Assembly: GCA_013180625.2 (NCBI GenBank)
Contig: SNVD02013703.1
Coordinates: 19,469-83,468, forward strand
Length of the DNA stretch: 64,000 nt
Direction: 5' to 3'
DNA from: Boswellia sacra
Lineage: Eukaryota; Streptophyta; Magnoliopsida; Sapindales; Burseraceae
A model generated the notes under the pieces. That model worked only from the letters and a program-made list of their open reading frames with translations. It did not search any database and was not told where the DNA came from. Made by a program: the position numbers and the translations under genes. Positions 11,077-24,089 of this stretch are shown here, piece by piece (positions within the stretch are counted from its first letter, which is position 1; every line of letters starts with the position of its first letter).

Positions 11077-13100
11077 CGTCTCCCCAAAAACACCCACCAT
11101 TAAATTTTAAAAAATAGATTCTTACTTTATTCACCCCTCAATATCCAAAATAACCTTAATTTATTATTCATCTTCTCTTCTAATTTCTTTCTCTATCCAC
11201 GATTTGTTTTTTCATCTGTAAAACGTTCCTCTCCTATTTTATTGATTATTTATGTGTTGCTTTTAGTTTGTTTACATAAATTTTTTAACAACCATTTAAG
11301 CAACTACAACCGCAAACATAGAAGGTGGGCATGGATTGCCTGTTAGTATTAATCTTGACTACTTTTGAGCTTATGCAGATTATCAGATAAAAGTTCAGTT
11401 AATAGTATTGTAGGTTGTGCTATTAGTATTGAAAGGGATTAAGAAAATAAAATTGATAAAAACCGACAACACTTGTTGAAACCCGGGGAATCTAATGTTT
11501 GGATCTTCGAACTCAATTTCATGTGTAGGACATCTCATTAATGGAGTTACTGGATAATCAAGACTAATGCGGTAATATTTTCTTTCTTATGTCGGTTTAT
11601 AGTTTTTGTTCTATGCTATGGTGTATATCATAGAGAAATTCAAGAGTTATATCAAATATTGAGATGCAAAATGAAAGTGAAAAATTTGTCATGAAGGCCC
11701 AAGGCCAATAACAACCTAGAAAAACCCAACACAACATGTAACACAAGGGTAATGGGGGCCCAATCAGCTTTGAATTGAAAAAACCTCAAGCCCGGCCCAC
11801 CAACCCACTCACCCAATTCAACCTAACGATGGAAGAAGACAAATTCATGAGACAACTCAGAAGGAGAGGCAAAACTGGCAGCATCAATGGTGGTTCGTAA
11901 AGGTTTACGTGGGAGAGAGAGGCAATTCAAATTTAAAAAAAGGGAGGATAAAGAGAGAGGGGGATGAGTTTTGCACAATAGAAACAATGGAGAATGGAGG
12001 CTGGAGTTGAAGTAGAAACGGGTCATGGAGTCAACTAGGCGGTTGGCACCAAATAAGGAAAAGAAGGCAAGGGAATCTTACCAAATGAGGCAGACATCAA
12101 TGGCAGGTGGGCGAGCTCAAGATTGGCCTGAGGGCGAGGGAGGAGGAGAGGTTCTGTGTTGTGAGGAGGAGGATGGAGGCCCAAAACACACATAAGGGGA
12201 AAATAGAAAAAACCTAACCACTGCCTCTTTGAGTTCTCCCATGTCCTTCACCCAATTTCTTACTGCTTTTCACATAATCTCAGCTCAAATTTCAGTTTCA
12301 GTTTATTTATCTTGCTCATAATCTTAAATTTGAGACCTAAATTTGGCATTGGAATGCCTTTGCAGGTACCCGCCTCTCCTTTGGTCCATTGGAGCAACAC
12401 TTAGAGCCGTTAAATAGGAGTTCATACAGGCTGCTTTTTCGTCAATTTGGATATAATGTATTCAGCCAATAACAAATTTAATTTGATATTAATTGATGTA
12501 GATATTTTTAAGTCCAATTCAATCTAATCAAAATGTGAAATCTAATCCAATTTAATTTTATAGAGACCATCATTCAATCCAATCCAATCTAGAAACTTAT
12601 AATCTGATCCAAACTTAAAATACTTTTTTCTAAGAAAAAATACAATATGGTCTAATCAAAAACATAATTTAATGTCATATAACATAATATATAATGATAA
12701 TATACTAATGCAAACTTAAATACTAGAAGTAGCTCATAATATAAAACATAAAAATTCATTTCTATGCTCAAATGAAAACTAACAATAAACATTTAAATCA
12801 GTCCATTATACAAACTATAATTTTAAATAAATTCATATGACTTCAATGAGACATGCATAATATGGAACAATTTATTTCTTGCACTAACGACAACATTCCT
12901 GCATATTATAGAAAATATTTTATTTTTCAGTTACTTAATTTATGACTAAACATATTTTATTATATTAAAATTATAATAGGCATAGTCACTTTTATTTGTT
13001 AGATATTACATTTTACTCTTCTTACGTTTCATTGGATTAAATGGGTTTATGATGGATTTTTATAATAAGATCATCATCTGATCTAATTAATTTAATTTAT
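11077..13100. other. Intergenic DNA without recognised genes
   Basis: The segment 11690-12250 is less AT-rich than its surroundings, with a purine-rich stretch at 11830-12180. Its open frames lack any recognisable motif. From about 12500 to 12660 there are repeated AATCCAATC-type words, also present near 40640-40800 and 40950, which look like worn copies of a dispersed repeat. Confidence 0.5.
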
Positions 13101-13290
13101 CGAGGTGTCCGGACCAGCTTACGCGCACCACGACTAATCCTCGGAGGAGACTAGCGCAACCACAACCCACTGTCACGGTCTCCCACTTAAATCATGGAGG
13201 AGGCCATTGTGGAGACTCGAACCCAGGACTTCACCATTGATGCTGTACCAACTCCATCCTGGCCCGCTTCACCACTTGAACCAACCCATT
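13101..13290 (-). mobile_element. tRNA-derived SINE-like element
   Basis: Read on the minus strand, the unit starts near AATGGGTTGGTTCAAGTGG (box A-like) and has GGGTTCGAGTCTCC (box B) at 13211-13224, about 50 bases further on. It ends with CGGACACCTCG. This spacing of internal pol III promoter boxes is that of a tRNA-like SINE head. No clear poly(A)/(T) tail or target duplication was found, so the limits are approximate. Confidence 0.55.
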
Positions 13291-16200
13291 GTGGGTTCTA
13301 TAATTTTGTTGACTTTTAAAAGAAAGACTTATTTTCTTTCTAATTGTTTTCTTTTAAATTTTTCATTATCAGAAAGATCAATGATAGTAATTTGTCTAGT
13401 TTAGTAATTTTGTCAAAAGGGTTATCTACTAAAACTAAATTTTATTAAAATGGGGTGTGGAAATGTAAAAGAGAAGATATAAATAGAAGTTTACTCTTAA
13501 CTTTCTTATTTCTCTCCAAACAAGTCATTCTTTCTCTCCAAACAAGTCATTCTCCATTTTTCTCTATGCAACTGACTCTTCATTCCTAAAATTATATTTG
13601 ACAGATTTTCTTTTTTCTTTTTAAATAATTATCTGGAAATTGAGCTTCTATTTAATACTATGATCGATTTTATTTTTTTATTTTTTAATTCAAAAAATTG
13701 TTTAATGTTACTTTCTATTTATAATATATTAATGTTAGTTGTAGTTTTTGTTCAATAATTATTGTATTTTAGAAATGTAAAAGACAAGATATAAAGAATT
13801 ATAGACTTAAATACTTCATTATGGTTCCAATTTTGTTGGGTTATATATTAGAAAAAATTTCATATATAAAGATTAGACACTTATCAAAGTTAAAAGGTGT
13901 GAAAGGTCTTTTTTTATTCAATCTCTTCTTTATTCTCAATGCAAAAAATTTTTAATGCATTTTTTTGATAAAAAATAGATTAAAATATTTAAATAATTTT
14001 GATAATTCAATCCTTATAGCATACTTGGTGATATAGATGAAAAAGAAGAAATTTGTTATCTTATTGTATATGTGTCTAATATTTTGTTTCGTGTATAAAT
14101 TGGAGTTGGTTTGAGTTGTGTTGGTACAGTATAAAAATTTCAAAACATTTATTAGTCTCATTTTAATTGTTAAAACAAATGACAAATAAAAGTTTGGCAT
14201 ATCTAAAATATTAATCTTTTAACATATTTTGAGGGAAAATATTTATTATATAACTATCTATCCCTTACTAGCTGCAATGATTTTTTTCCCTAATTAATAA
14301 AAATTTTGAAATTTGCTTTGGATATTTTGAATTAAAATATTTAGTAATTAACTTCTTCAATTTCTTTAAAAAAAAATCTAAGATGCAAAATTTTAATCCA
14401 GCCTGTCCAAGAAAAAATCCCTGACTACATCGACAATTTGGTTGATCCGAATTGTCGGACTTTACAAAAGGTTCCTGATGATGGTCTGAATCTTGGACTT
14501 ATTTGATTTAGTGAAATACGGTTTTTTAATATATTTTATTTATTTATTAATTTCTTGGTCGGAAGCAATGCTTCGTTGATTTTAATGATTGTAGGTGAAA
14601 GGATTGGAGAGATGACTGACCATGTGGCTACTTGAGTGTTAATAGATTAAAATTTAAATGTTTTTTTTTTTTGTTTTAGTTTAGAATTTAAAATAAGTGA
14701 TATAGACCTTAATTAATAAAGTAAAAATTTATCTTTTTTTTTTTCATCACAAATGTCTGATTTGATTTATTTTCAAAATAAATATCTTTTTACTTTTTTA
14801 TTGCAATAATTAATAAATATTTAAAAATATATAAACTTTACTAATTATTTTCATTTATATAAATTAAATCAAAATTGATAAACATTTAGAAAACTTCTAC
14901 CGAACTTTTTTTGACCAACATCTCCGACGAGATATGACCAATATGCGAATTAAAATGATTGTCTCTTAATGATCTACTTATTCATATAATTGTCAATAGC
15001 TCATGATGCTTCATTTAACCGTAAGAGGCTGAAAAACATTTCAAAATTGTTTTTTAATGAAGCATCACTTGCTGTTAAAATCTATATGGCTGAATAGATC
15101 GTAAAAATAAAGATCATTTTGATTAAAAAGAAATTTTTTAATCAAATTTTTAATTAAAAATTTGAAAAATCTTGGGTTGGGTCTCTCTACTGAGCCCCCT
15201 TGAGCAATCATAACGAAATATGGGCCTCTGTTGAAACTTGAGCCCGTTTCCCATGAGCCCTAACGAAAATTTTGGGCGTTTCTTCTTGAACCCAAGACAA
15301 AAAAATAAAAATAAAAATAAAAATAAAAAGCAAGAGAACCTCTTATGGGTTTTTGTTGATCTATAGAAACTTCGTCCCACTTTGGGCCCAGGACTGGGCC
15401 TTTATGCTTTGGCATAAAAAACTCCGGCGATGGAGACCAAACAAAAATCATGGTGCCGGAGGCCGAAAAAATCGAGCCTTTCTGTTTAGGTGCCGAAACG
15501 ATAGAATTGGGCCTTTCTTGATTACAGACTCGGAGGAGTAAGCAAGTTTCGCCAATTCCTCCGAGAAGGAGAAGCTTTGATAATTCACACTGATTTTCCA
15601 GAAGCGGTGACCGGCTTATTGAAAAGCTAACTTTATTAAAAAGAAGTCCTTTTTTATATATTGGTGAGTTTTTGTATTTTTAATATTTATACGAATATGT
15701 CATATTATTAATTGTTATATTTATTATTTGTCATAATTTAATAGATATGCATATTTATAATAGGTAAATTTATTATTTATTAATATTCTTATTTTGATTT
15801 AATTTTATAAGCTATTGAATGTGTATAACATATTAAATATTAATATATTTTAATTTCTATAATTTACGTTTTAATTTCTATAATAAAGATAAACATGTTA
15901 TATTTAAATTAATTTATCAACTTAAGACTTAGTGAAAAATTAAAAACAAATATATCATAAAGTGATACATAAATAAGTGCCAATAAGTATTAAGTGTCAA
16001 TAAGTGCTAAAAAATATTAACTGAAAAAAAAAAGTCTCCTTGTCTCCTTAGCAGTAGGATTGGATTGGGTTCTTCAACTTTATTTTTCTAAACCATCCGT
16101 TCTGTTTTTGTCATCAAAGGTTGATTAGGAAAATTTTATTCCGTTTTAGGGCAACAATGGACATACATCATTAAAAATAAAATAAAATAAAATGTTGCAG

Positions 16201-16927
16201 AGGTCGAAAGAAATACCAAAGAAGGCCAACAATCTAGAGACAAATTAACCTCTCATACTGAATAATCAAAAGGATGGACAAAATAAAAAATGGGGTATGA
16301 TGAGTTAGAAGATGGGACTAAGCAGAACAGCTCTCATGTAAGTTTGGTGTAGTACATTAGACGCAAATGAGTTGATAATTAAGCCCAGCATTGCCGTCGA
16401 CTGTGTTAGATATGTCAACTTGTTAAAACATGAACTATGTCCATTTCATGTTTGGACAGTTCAACCCATTTAAAGCTCTACTCTCCATAATTTAGTGGCC
16501 AAGCCATTCTCCAGAGTAATGCTCTACTTGCCCCCCACCCTTGAACGAAGGAGACCCATATTATAATATTTTTTAATTACAAATTTATCACCTTAGTATC
16601 GCCAAATTATTCAATATAAAGCAACAAGTTTTTATTTAATTTGTTTCTTGTATAAATTTTTTTACGCCCCATCTTATTCGAACTCTACTTTGATACGGTT
16701 TTTAGATTTTTGAAATGTGAAAAAAGAAAATGGGTTTTCAATGGTGAAAGAGAACTATGCAATGAAATATATTAAAATTAAAAATAAACATGCAATAGTG
16801 TGTTTATATTTAAACACTGTTTGGTTTATGTAACTCATAATTCGATAACAATTTTTTTTTGGGTATAAAAGAAAGATATGAAATTGGCAAGGGTGTCAAT
16901 TTTTGACACGGCGAGAATACGACACGT
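13291..16927. other. AT-rich intergenic DNA with small local repeats
   Basis: No supported gene. There is a perfect 22-bp tandem duplication at 13509-13552 (unit TTTCTCTCCAAACAAGTCAT plus TC), an A/T-rich (AAAAAT)n run at about 15299-15329, and a slightly GC-richer patch at 15170-15600 with short open frames. Nothing in these frames resembles a known family. Confidence 0.5.
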
Positions 16928-17721
16928 AGTGGCGGACGCAGGAAAACTTTTATAGGGGTCGAGTCGTGAAAAAATTTATTATAAGTTAAGTATAAAAAAT
17001 ATATCAATAGATAAAATTATACAATTTAGAAAAAAATATCATTAATCTTAACAATATGTAAGAGAAAAAATTATAATAATTGTATTAAAATTGTATCAAC
17101 TTGATCATATATTAAAAAGTAACTCGACATTTTTTCGAAACTTGAAATCTTCTATAATTTATTCTATACTAAATTTTTCTATAATGTATCTTTTAATATA
17201 TGTCACCAAAGAGTTTATGAGACAGTAGTCATCTTATATTTTATTGCAAAGCTTAATCTTGACTACGCGGATAGTTGAAAATAATCATTAGTTATAGTGT
17301 ATATTGGAGGAGAAAGTATAAGCACTATTGTTATACAAATTAACAAATATGAGTGCAATTGATCTTCTTTTCTTTATTAACAAATGATAAAAAAGAGTTA
17401 ATGACCTTTCTTTAGAAAGGGTAATTATTATTAATAGAGGAAATATATTCAAATAATAAATTTTTATTTAATTAGGAAGTACTACTTTCCTATTTAATAG
17501 AATTTAAAAGTAATTTAATTAATAAAGGCAAAATTTGTAAACCCTCTAATTAAAATACCATTTATATTCTTATATTTAACCATGTCAAATAAAAGATGTG
17601 GGAAGGTTGAAATAGAAAAATCCGTATAATTATTTACTAGTATTTTAAAAGAAATTTAGTGAAAAAATTTCAGCCTGGTGGGGCCAGGGTCCTTGTAGGC
17701 CAAAGCAGTGGTCCGCCATTG
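16928..17721. mobile_element. Short TIR (MITE-like) DNA element
   Basis: The left end AGTGGCGGACGCAGGA and the reverse complement of the right end CAATGGCGGACCACTG share the GGCGGAC core, a terminal motif frequent in plant non-autonomous DNA elements. The ~790-bp interior is AT-rich and non-coding. Target duplications are not clear, so the superfamily is left open. Confidence 0.45.
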
Positions 17722-18605
17722 ATGTATGGTATTCTTATATTATTAATAAATAGATCGGATTCACATTAATGATGTTCAACACACTAACCCGTTTAATAAC
17801 ACGAATAATTAAATTTATTTTTTAATTATTGACTTACAAACATATTTAATGATATGAATTATTATTTATTTACATCATATAGATATTATAAAACTGAAAA
17901 TTTTATATTATGAAGCAAATTAATCTATATAATAGTAAATTATGATAACTTTAATTATTTTTTATACTAATAATTATTTATATTATAAGAATCATTTTAA
18001 TTAATATAAATATAGAGAATATGATATATTATACATAAATAGCTTAAACAATTAAATAAATTATATAAATTAAATATGATACAATTATAATATGTAGGTT
18101 ATAAGTTTAATTACCGTATCGTATCCTGTTTCATATCTCATCACGAATCATACAAATTGAATTGACACCTAGAAATTGGGAATAGCTGAATGTTCTCACA
18201 ACTTCTTTTACTCAAGAATAAAAAACAAAAACTTGAGGGAACTGGTTTGTTTAAGCTTGTGATGATACTGTTTCACTCGACCAGCACCAAGCTTATGGTC
18301 TCACTGTTCAACTTCCTGGGTACATTTTATTTTAATTTAACAGTTTCACTTTAATACGTTATGTATTTTGGTCTCCAAATACCGTGAACCGAACACCAAA
18401 CTGTAATATTATATATGTTTCTAGTTGCTAGAACGAAACTTCGTTTTTGCCTTTTTCTTTGTATGTTTATTTGTTTGAATAATTTAATAGTAGTTATATG
18501 AAATTCAAAAACGACAAATTTAATATCTAATTTTTGTTAGTAATTTGTTTAAGTAACTGTAAATCCTTTATCTATTAATTAGGTAGATATTTTAATGATA
18601 GAAAA
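17722..18605. other. AT-rich intergenic DNA, nothing recognised
   Basis: Very AT-rich, without a supported reading frame or repeat boundary. It ends at the first base of the Tat-type LTR. Confidence 0.6.
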
Positions 18606-18987
18606 TGTTATGGCCATAACAAAATTGGGCATCAATTAAATCTAATACAGTAAGCCCATTACTGAAGCCCGTTATTTAGGCATATTATCTGGGTCCCACG
18701 ATGACTCCTCCTAATACCTATATAAACCCTCCAAACTTTTGCTCAAGGTGTGCACACTTTTCTGAACTCATTCTTTTTCTAAATTTCCTTTGCTTTTGAG
18801 AGTCTTTCTCTCTAGGAAATTCTCCCAGAGAATTCCGGAGTACCGAAAACTGACTTGAGTGTCGGAGCGTTTGCGCCGGCACCATCGCCAGCACCCTTGA
18901 CTATTTTTCTTTTTTCTCAGGATTGAACCCGACGTACAATTCGAGCTCCGACCCGCTTCCCGGCCGTCTGGAAATCGTGCATCAACA
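18606..18987 (+). mobile_element. 5' LTR of a Tat-type Ty3/gypsy element
   Basis: A 382-bp LTR begins TGTTATGGCCATAACA, itself a palindrome, and ends CATCAACA. A TATA box (TATATAAA) lies at 18719-18726. It is followed directly by the primer binding site and gag. No second LTR exists in the window, so the end is defined by the TGTT...AACA termini and the position of the PBS. Confidence 0.8.
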
Positions 18988-18989
18988 GT

Positions 18990-19007
18990 TGGCGCCGTCT
19001 ATGGGGA
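18990..19007 (+). promoter_or_regulatory. Primer binding site of the Tat-type element
   Basis: TGGCGCCGTCTATGGGGA begins two bases after the LTR. This form (TGGCGCCGTCTGTGGGGA in intact relatives) is characteristic of Tat-lineage plant gypsy elements. One transition separates it from that form. Confidence 0.8.
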
Positions 19008-19062
19008 CGATAATCTAAGCCTGTTTAGTTGTTACTCCCATCCAAACATAATCAAACACATC

Positions 19063-21160
19063 ATGAGTCACGCATCCCAACACTCAACCTCTCTAGAGGT
19101 TGACGAAGAAATTGAGGTAGAAGCACCTCCCTGACGTCGAAGGGTAGTTGATACAGGGAGAGCTTTATTAATATCCTCTGGGATGGGCCCTAACCCCAAG
19201 CAACCCCGACTTCCACCTAGGAGACCAAGGAAAGGCAAGACTAGTTGATTGACAACCATGGAGCATATCATGCGAAATTTTGGTGAACAAATGAACCGTA
19301 TGGTGACTATGCTCAACCAAGCTTTTGGATATAGTACTCAACAGGCTGTAAATACTGCTGGAAATAACCCACGGAATGCTATGGTAGTACCTAATGTTTC
19401 GACGGATGTCGGTGGGTGTACTGACCTGGTTGCCCAGATCACTGGATTACCTTTCCATCAGGTCATTCAACCAAATCTTTCCCATCCTATTGTTCAAGAA
19501 GGGGGTGGTCGTCCAAAGATTCCCTCTCCTTCACACTCCATATCTGAACAACAATTGGCAGCAGTAGACCTTCGTCACTCTCTAAACAAAAAGCGTCATA
19601 CAAGCGTTGAGCAAGGACCAAAAGGAAGTAATGTTGATCAGCCAGCCTATTCTTATCATGGTCTTTACGCTCCACGGGGCAACTATTAGTCAAAAAGAAA
19701 TCGCCTCGGCTCACCACCTAGAAGTAAGAATCATCGCCCAGATGTTGTTCCAATGGATGTCTCAGAGGAGGAAACATCGGATAATCATTATGCGGAATTC
19801 AAGCGAGAAATAGATGAAAAAATTCATAAACTGGAGAAGCTGATTAAACATTCAGGAGGAGAAGAGGATGGTCGTCCACAATGGGAGTCACCCTTTGCTG
19901 AAGATATCCTTAGGGAAAGATACCCATACGGATTCCGGGTGTCGCAACTTGAGCTTTACCAAGGGACGACTGACCCCCGAGAGCATCTAGACTCTTTTGT
20001 TTCTCATATGGAGATACAAGGGGTCTCAGGGGGAATAATGTGTAGAACTTTTTCTCTTACCTTTGGAGGATCAGCTAAGTAATGGTATAGGAGGTTACCA
20101 GCCTCATCCATCTCCAGCTTTGATGAGCTTGCTCGCAGTTTTCTCACGCACTTTAGCAATATGAAGACAAGAAGTCGACCAGCACAGAGCCTTCTTTCAA
20201 TCAAGCAGGGTCGTAATGAATCCCTCTGTGCATTTGTTGATAGGTACCAGTGAGAGGTTGCCCGAGTGGATATATTTAATGATGGTTATGCTATGCAAAG
20301 TTTGGTCCAGGGAATCAAAGGGGAGCTCCCTCTAGCATGGAAATTCTCTGTTAACCTCCCACGTACGTACCAAGAAGCATTGGTAAGGATCTCTAGCCAT
20401 GCTGATACAGAGGAAATTTATCAAGCAAATTACCCTGGGCAGACTCTGGTAATACCTAATTCCTCACGTACAGATAGACGACCATATGACAATCACAGAA
20501 GAGAACATCATGATAGAAACTGAAGGTCAGTCTCGGATCGACGCTCTACGCGAGATACATTCAGAAATCATCGCTTCTTGTTGCAAGGGTCATCCACCCA
20601 ACCCCGCCAAGAGCATCATGATCGACCTCAGGAGGAACACCGTACTTTCACATTACTTAACATGCTACAGCAAGATATCTTGAAGGAAATCAAAGATAAG
20701 GATCTACTGAAAGAACCTGCCCCCTTACGGTCGAATCCAAGAGCAAGAGATAAGAGAAAGTTTTATCATTTCCACCGGGCTCATGGTCATAACACTACAG
20801 ATTGCTTTGAACTGAGAAAACAAATCGAGGGCCTTATCAATGATGGCCAGCTACAAGAATACATTTATCGGCCCCCTGAACCATCTAACAAGAATGACAA
20901 ACGGAAAGAACCATTAGAAGAAGTAGCCACAATTTTTGGGGGAGTAGTGGCTGGTCCGAGTGCCCAAGCCCAAAGGCACCTAGCTAGGCAAGCAAGATAT
21001 GATCTCCCTCGCTACGAAGTCAACTTGACAGCCTCCTCCACCAATGTTGGGGATCATGATGTTATCTCTTTTTCATCTCAAGATGCGCAGGGTATCCATC
21101 ATTCTCATTGTGATGCCTTGGTCCTCATAGTAATAGTGGCCAATAAAAGGTTATGAAGAG
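19063..21160 (+). pseudogene. Decayed gag of the Tat-type gypsy element
   Basis: The first ATG after the PBS is at 19063, but TGA already interrupts the frame at 19132 (a CGA-type arginine codon would be expected). Gag then continues across frames: MEHIMRNFGEQMNRMVTML at 19258, the gag domain at about 19890-20420 (LRERYPYGFRVSQLELYQG, DPREHLDSFVSHM, WYRRLP), and the knuckle-like FYHFHRAHGHNTTDCFELR segment at 20761-20817. TAA at 20080-20082 replaces the codon before WYRRLP. The protein would form the virus-like particle; here it is dead. Confidence 0.8.
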
Positions 21161-24052
21161 TATTGATTGACAACGGGAGCTCAGCTGACATAATGTCATT
21201 GGATGCATTTGATCGATTGGGTCTTAACCGTAAGGATATAAGAGGCATCCAAACTTCTCTGATAGGATTCGCTGGAGGAAAAGTTATTCCCGAAGGAGTA
21301 ATTTCGTTACCGATGACCTTGGGAGAAGGTTCCCTACAGACAAGCAAGATGGTGAACTTTCTCGTAGTGGATCATCTGGGTGTTTATAATGCCATTCTTG
21401 GACAGCCATCGCTTTACGACCTCAAAGTAGTGATGGGTGTCTATCATCATGTCTTGAAATTTCCAACACCTGCAGGGATAGAAGACGTTAGAGGTGAACA
21501 ACGAACCTCTCGAGAATGCTACAACATGGCTTTCAAAGAGAAGGCACATAAGCTATTGATGATTCGAGGAGAACCTTCCGAGAGGATGGAAAGTTTGGAT
21601 CCACAAGACCCAGAAAAAGGGGAGGCTGTAGCTCCAATAGAAGGAATGGATGACGTCCCTGTCTGTTTGAATAATTCAGAAAAGACAGTGAAGGTGGGTA
21701 AGAATCTTCCTCTACCAATCAAAGATAGGTTGATTGGTTTTCTTCGAGAATATAACGACGTTTTTGCATGGTCTCACAAAGACATGCCCGGCATAGACCC
21801 AAGTGTAGCTGTCCACCGCCTTAATGTCAACCCTCAAGCTCAACCCATTCGACAAAAGAAGAGGTACCAAGCCCCAGAGCGTTCAGAGGCGATTGCCTTA
21901 GAAGTGGAAAAGCTCTTGACAAGCGGAATCATTCGAGAGGTAAAATACCCCGAATGGCTCTCTAATGTTGTATTGGTGAAAAAAGCCAATGGAAAATGGC
22001 GTGTCTGATCGACTTCAAAGATTTGAACAAGCATTGCCCAAAAGATAGTTTTCCATTGCCCAGGATAGATCAACTAGTTGATGCCATAGCTGGCCACCAA
22101 TTGTTGAGCTTCATGGATGCTTATTCTGGTTATAACCAGATTCCAATGTATTTGAAGGATGAATAAAAAACAGCCTTCATCACTGATAGAGGGTTATACT
22201 GTTATCGAATGATACCTTTTGGCTGAAAAATGTTAGAGCAACCTATCAACGGTTAGTAAACTCCATGTTTGCTCCTCTCCTAGGAAAGACAATGGAAGTT
22301 TATGTGGATGATATGCTCACCAAGAGTATGGATGCCAGATCCCATATAGACGACCTAACAACTTTTGACATCCTTCGAAAACACAATATGAAGCTGAATC
22401 CCACAAAATGTGCTTTTGGGGTATCCTCTGGAAAGTTCTTAGGATTTATTGTCACCCAAAGGGGAATAGAGGCCAATCCTGAGAAAATCCAAGCACTTAT
22501 GCAGCTTAAGTCTCCCAAAACACCAAAGGATATACAAGTTCTCTCTGGACGAGTTGCCGCCTTAAATCGCTTTATTTCTAGGGCAACTGATAAATGTGAC
22601 CCTTTCTTTAAAGCCTTAAAGAAGTGCAAGCAGTTTGAATGGATAAATGAGTGTGAGAATGCTTTCCTACAGTTTAAGAAGTACTTAGGTTTTCCTCCTC
22701 TCCTCTCCAAACCAATTATTGGGGAACTTCTCTTTCTCTATCTAGCAGTCTCCGCATATATAGTTAGTACAGCTCTTATCCGTGAAGATCAGGGAATCCA
22801 GAGGCCAGTCTATTATGTGAGTAAGGCCTTGACAGATGTCGAAGGTCGATACCCTCCTATGATGAAGCTGGCTCTCGCCTTAGTTGTTGCTGCACGAAAG
22901 CTTCGCCTATATTTTCAAGCACATACTGTTATGGTACCAACTGATCACCCTTTATGACAAATCCTCTATCGTCCAGAGCTTTCTGGAAGACTTATCAAGT
23001 GGTCCATTGAGTTGGGAGAGTTTGACATACACTATATTGCAAGACCATCTATCAAAGGATAAGCAGTTGCTGACTTCATTACAGAATTTTCAAGTAGTGG
23101 AGTTAAGAAGGACGAAGAGACTACTGCAGGATCAAATGATCGACCAATGTCCATGGGAATAGATCCACAGAAGGCATGGGTCTTGTTCGTAGATGGGTCA
23201 TCTAATAAGATTGGTAGTGGAGCTGGCTTGATTTTGTCAACTTCAGTGGAGTAGAAGTTGCTGTGGCCCTACGTTTTAATTTTAAAGCCACCAATAATGC
23301 CGCAGAGTATGAAGCTCTCCTTGGAGGACTTAGGTTGGCAGTTGCCCTTGGAGTAGAAGAGATTGTCATCCATAGCGATTCCCAACTTGTGGTTAACCAA
23401 ATCCGTAGAGACTATCAGGCAAAAGGCTCTACCATGATGGCTTACTTGGATAGAGTTAACTTTTTTCTTCACAGTTTTAAAGGTTTTGACATCATAAGAG
23501 TCCCGAGGGTGGAGAATTCAAAGGCTGATAGTTTAGCAAGAATTGCTTCAGGGGTAGACCCCCTTCTACCGACTGCCTCTCATATGATCATCCTAGAATC
23601 TCCAAGTATATCAAAGTATGAACTTTCGCCAGAAAGAACAATGACTATAAATGGTAACCTATGCTGGATGGACCCTATCATAAAATTCTTAGAGACAGGG
23701 GAACTTCTAGCTAACCGAAATGAGGCGATCAAGGTAAGGGGGAGAGCATCAAGGTACACTATGGTTAATGGTATTCTCTACAAAAGAGGGTTCAGCCTTC
23801 TTCTTTTAAAATGTCTTCGCCCAGAAGAAGCTGATTATGTTCTTAGAGAAATCCACGAAGGGATATGTGGTAACCATTCTGGTGGTTGATCTCTAGCTTA
23901 TAAATGTATCAGGCAAGGATACTATTGGCCAACCATGAAAAACGATGCTAAGGCATTTTCAACTAGGTGCAACAAGTGCCAAAAATGTGCCAATATTCCA
24001 AGGAAAGCTCCTGAGAACATGACTCCAATGATGGCTCCATGGCCATTTCTTG
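21161..24052 (+). pseudogene. Decayed pol of the Tat-type element: protease, RT, RNase H, integrase start
   Basis: Protease: IDNGSSADIMSLDAFDRLG from 21166, where D-N/T-GSSAD is the Tat-type active site. RT: NVVLVKKANGKWRV near 21964, SFMDAYSGYNQI near 22111 and the YVDD catalytic box at 22301-22312, with stops and frameshifts between them (for example TAA at about 22164). RNase H: FVDGSSNKIGSGAG at about 23190, then NNAAEYEALLGGL and HSDSQLVVNQI, the extra RNase H typical of Tat elements. Integrase: only the H2C2 zinc-binding part at about 23858-23995 (HEG..GNHSGG, YWPTM, CNKCQKC). The catalytic DDE core is missing because homology ends at about 24052, in the APWPF segment. Confidence 0.85.
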
Positions 24053-24089
24053 AAATTGTAGTAGGATGCCTAGCACTCACAGCCAACTC

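Noticed and set aside
14400..14640. Possible captured exon around an ATTGTAG|GTGAAAGG acceptor-like site
   Set aside because: The short translations around it match no family I recognise and stops occur in all frames.
18606..24052. Reverse-transcriptase region considered as an integrated plant pararetrovirus
   Set aside because: LTR, Tat-type PBS, Tat-type extra RNase H and integrase zinc-binding domain are present, and no movement-protein or viral coat motif was seen, so it is a Ty3/gypsy retrotransposon.
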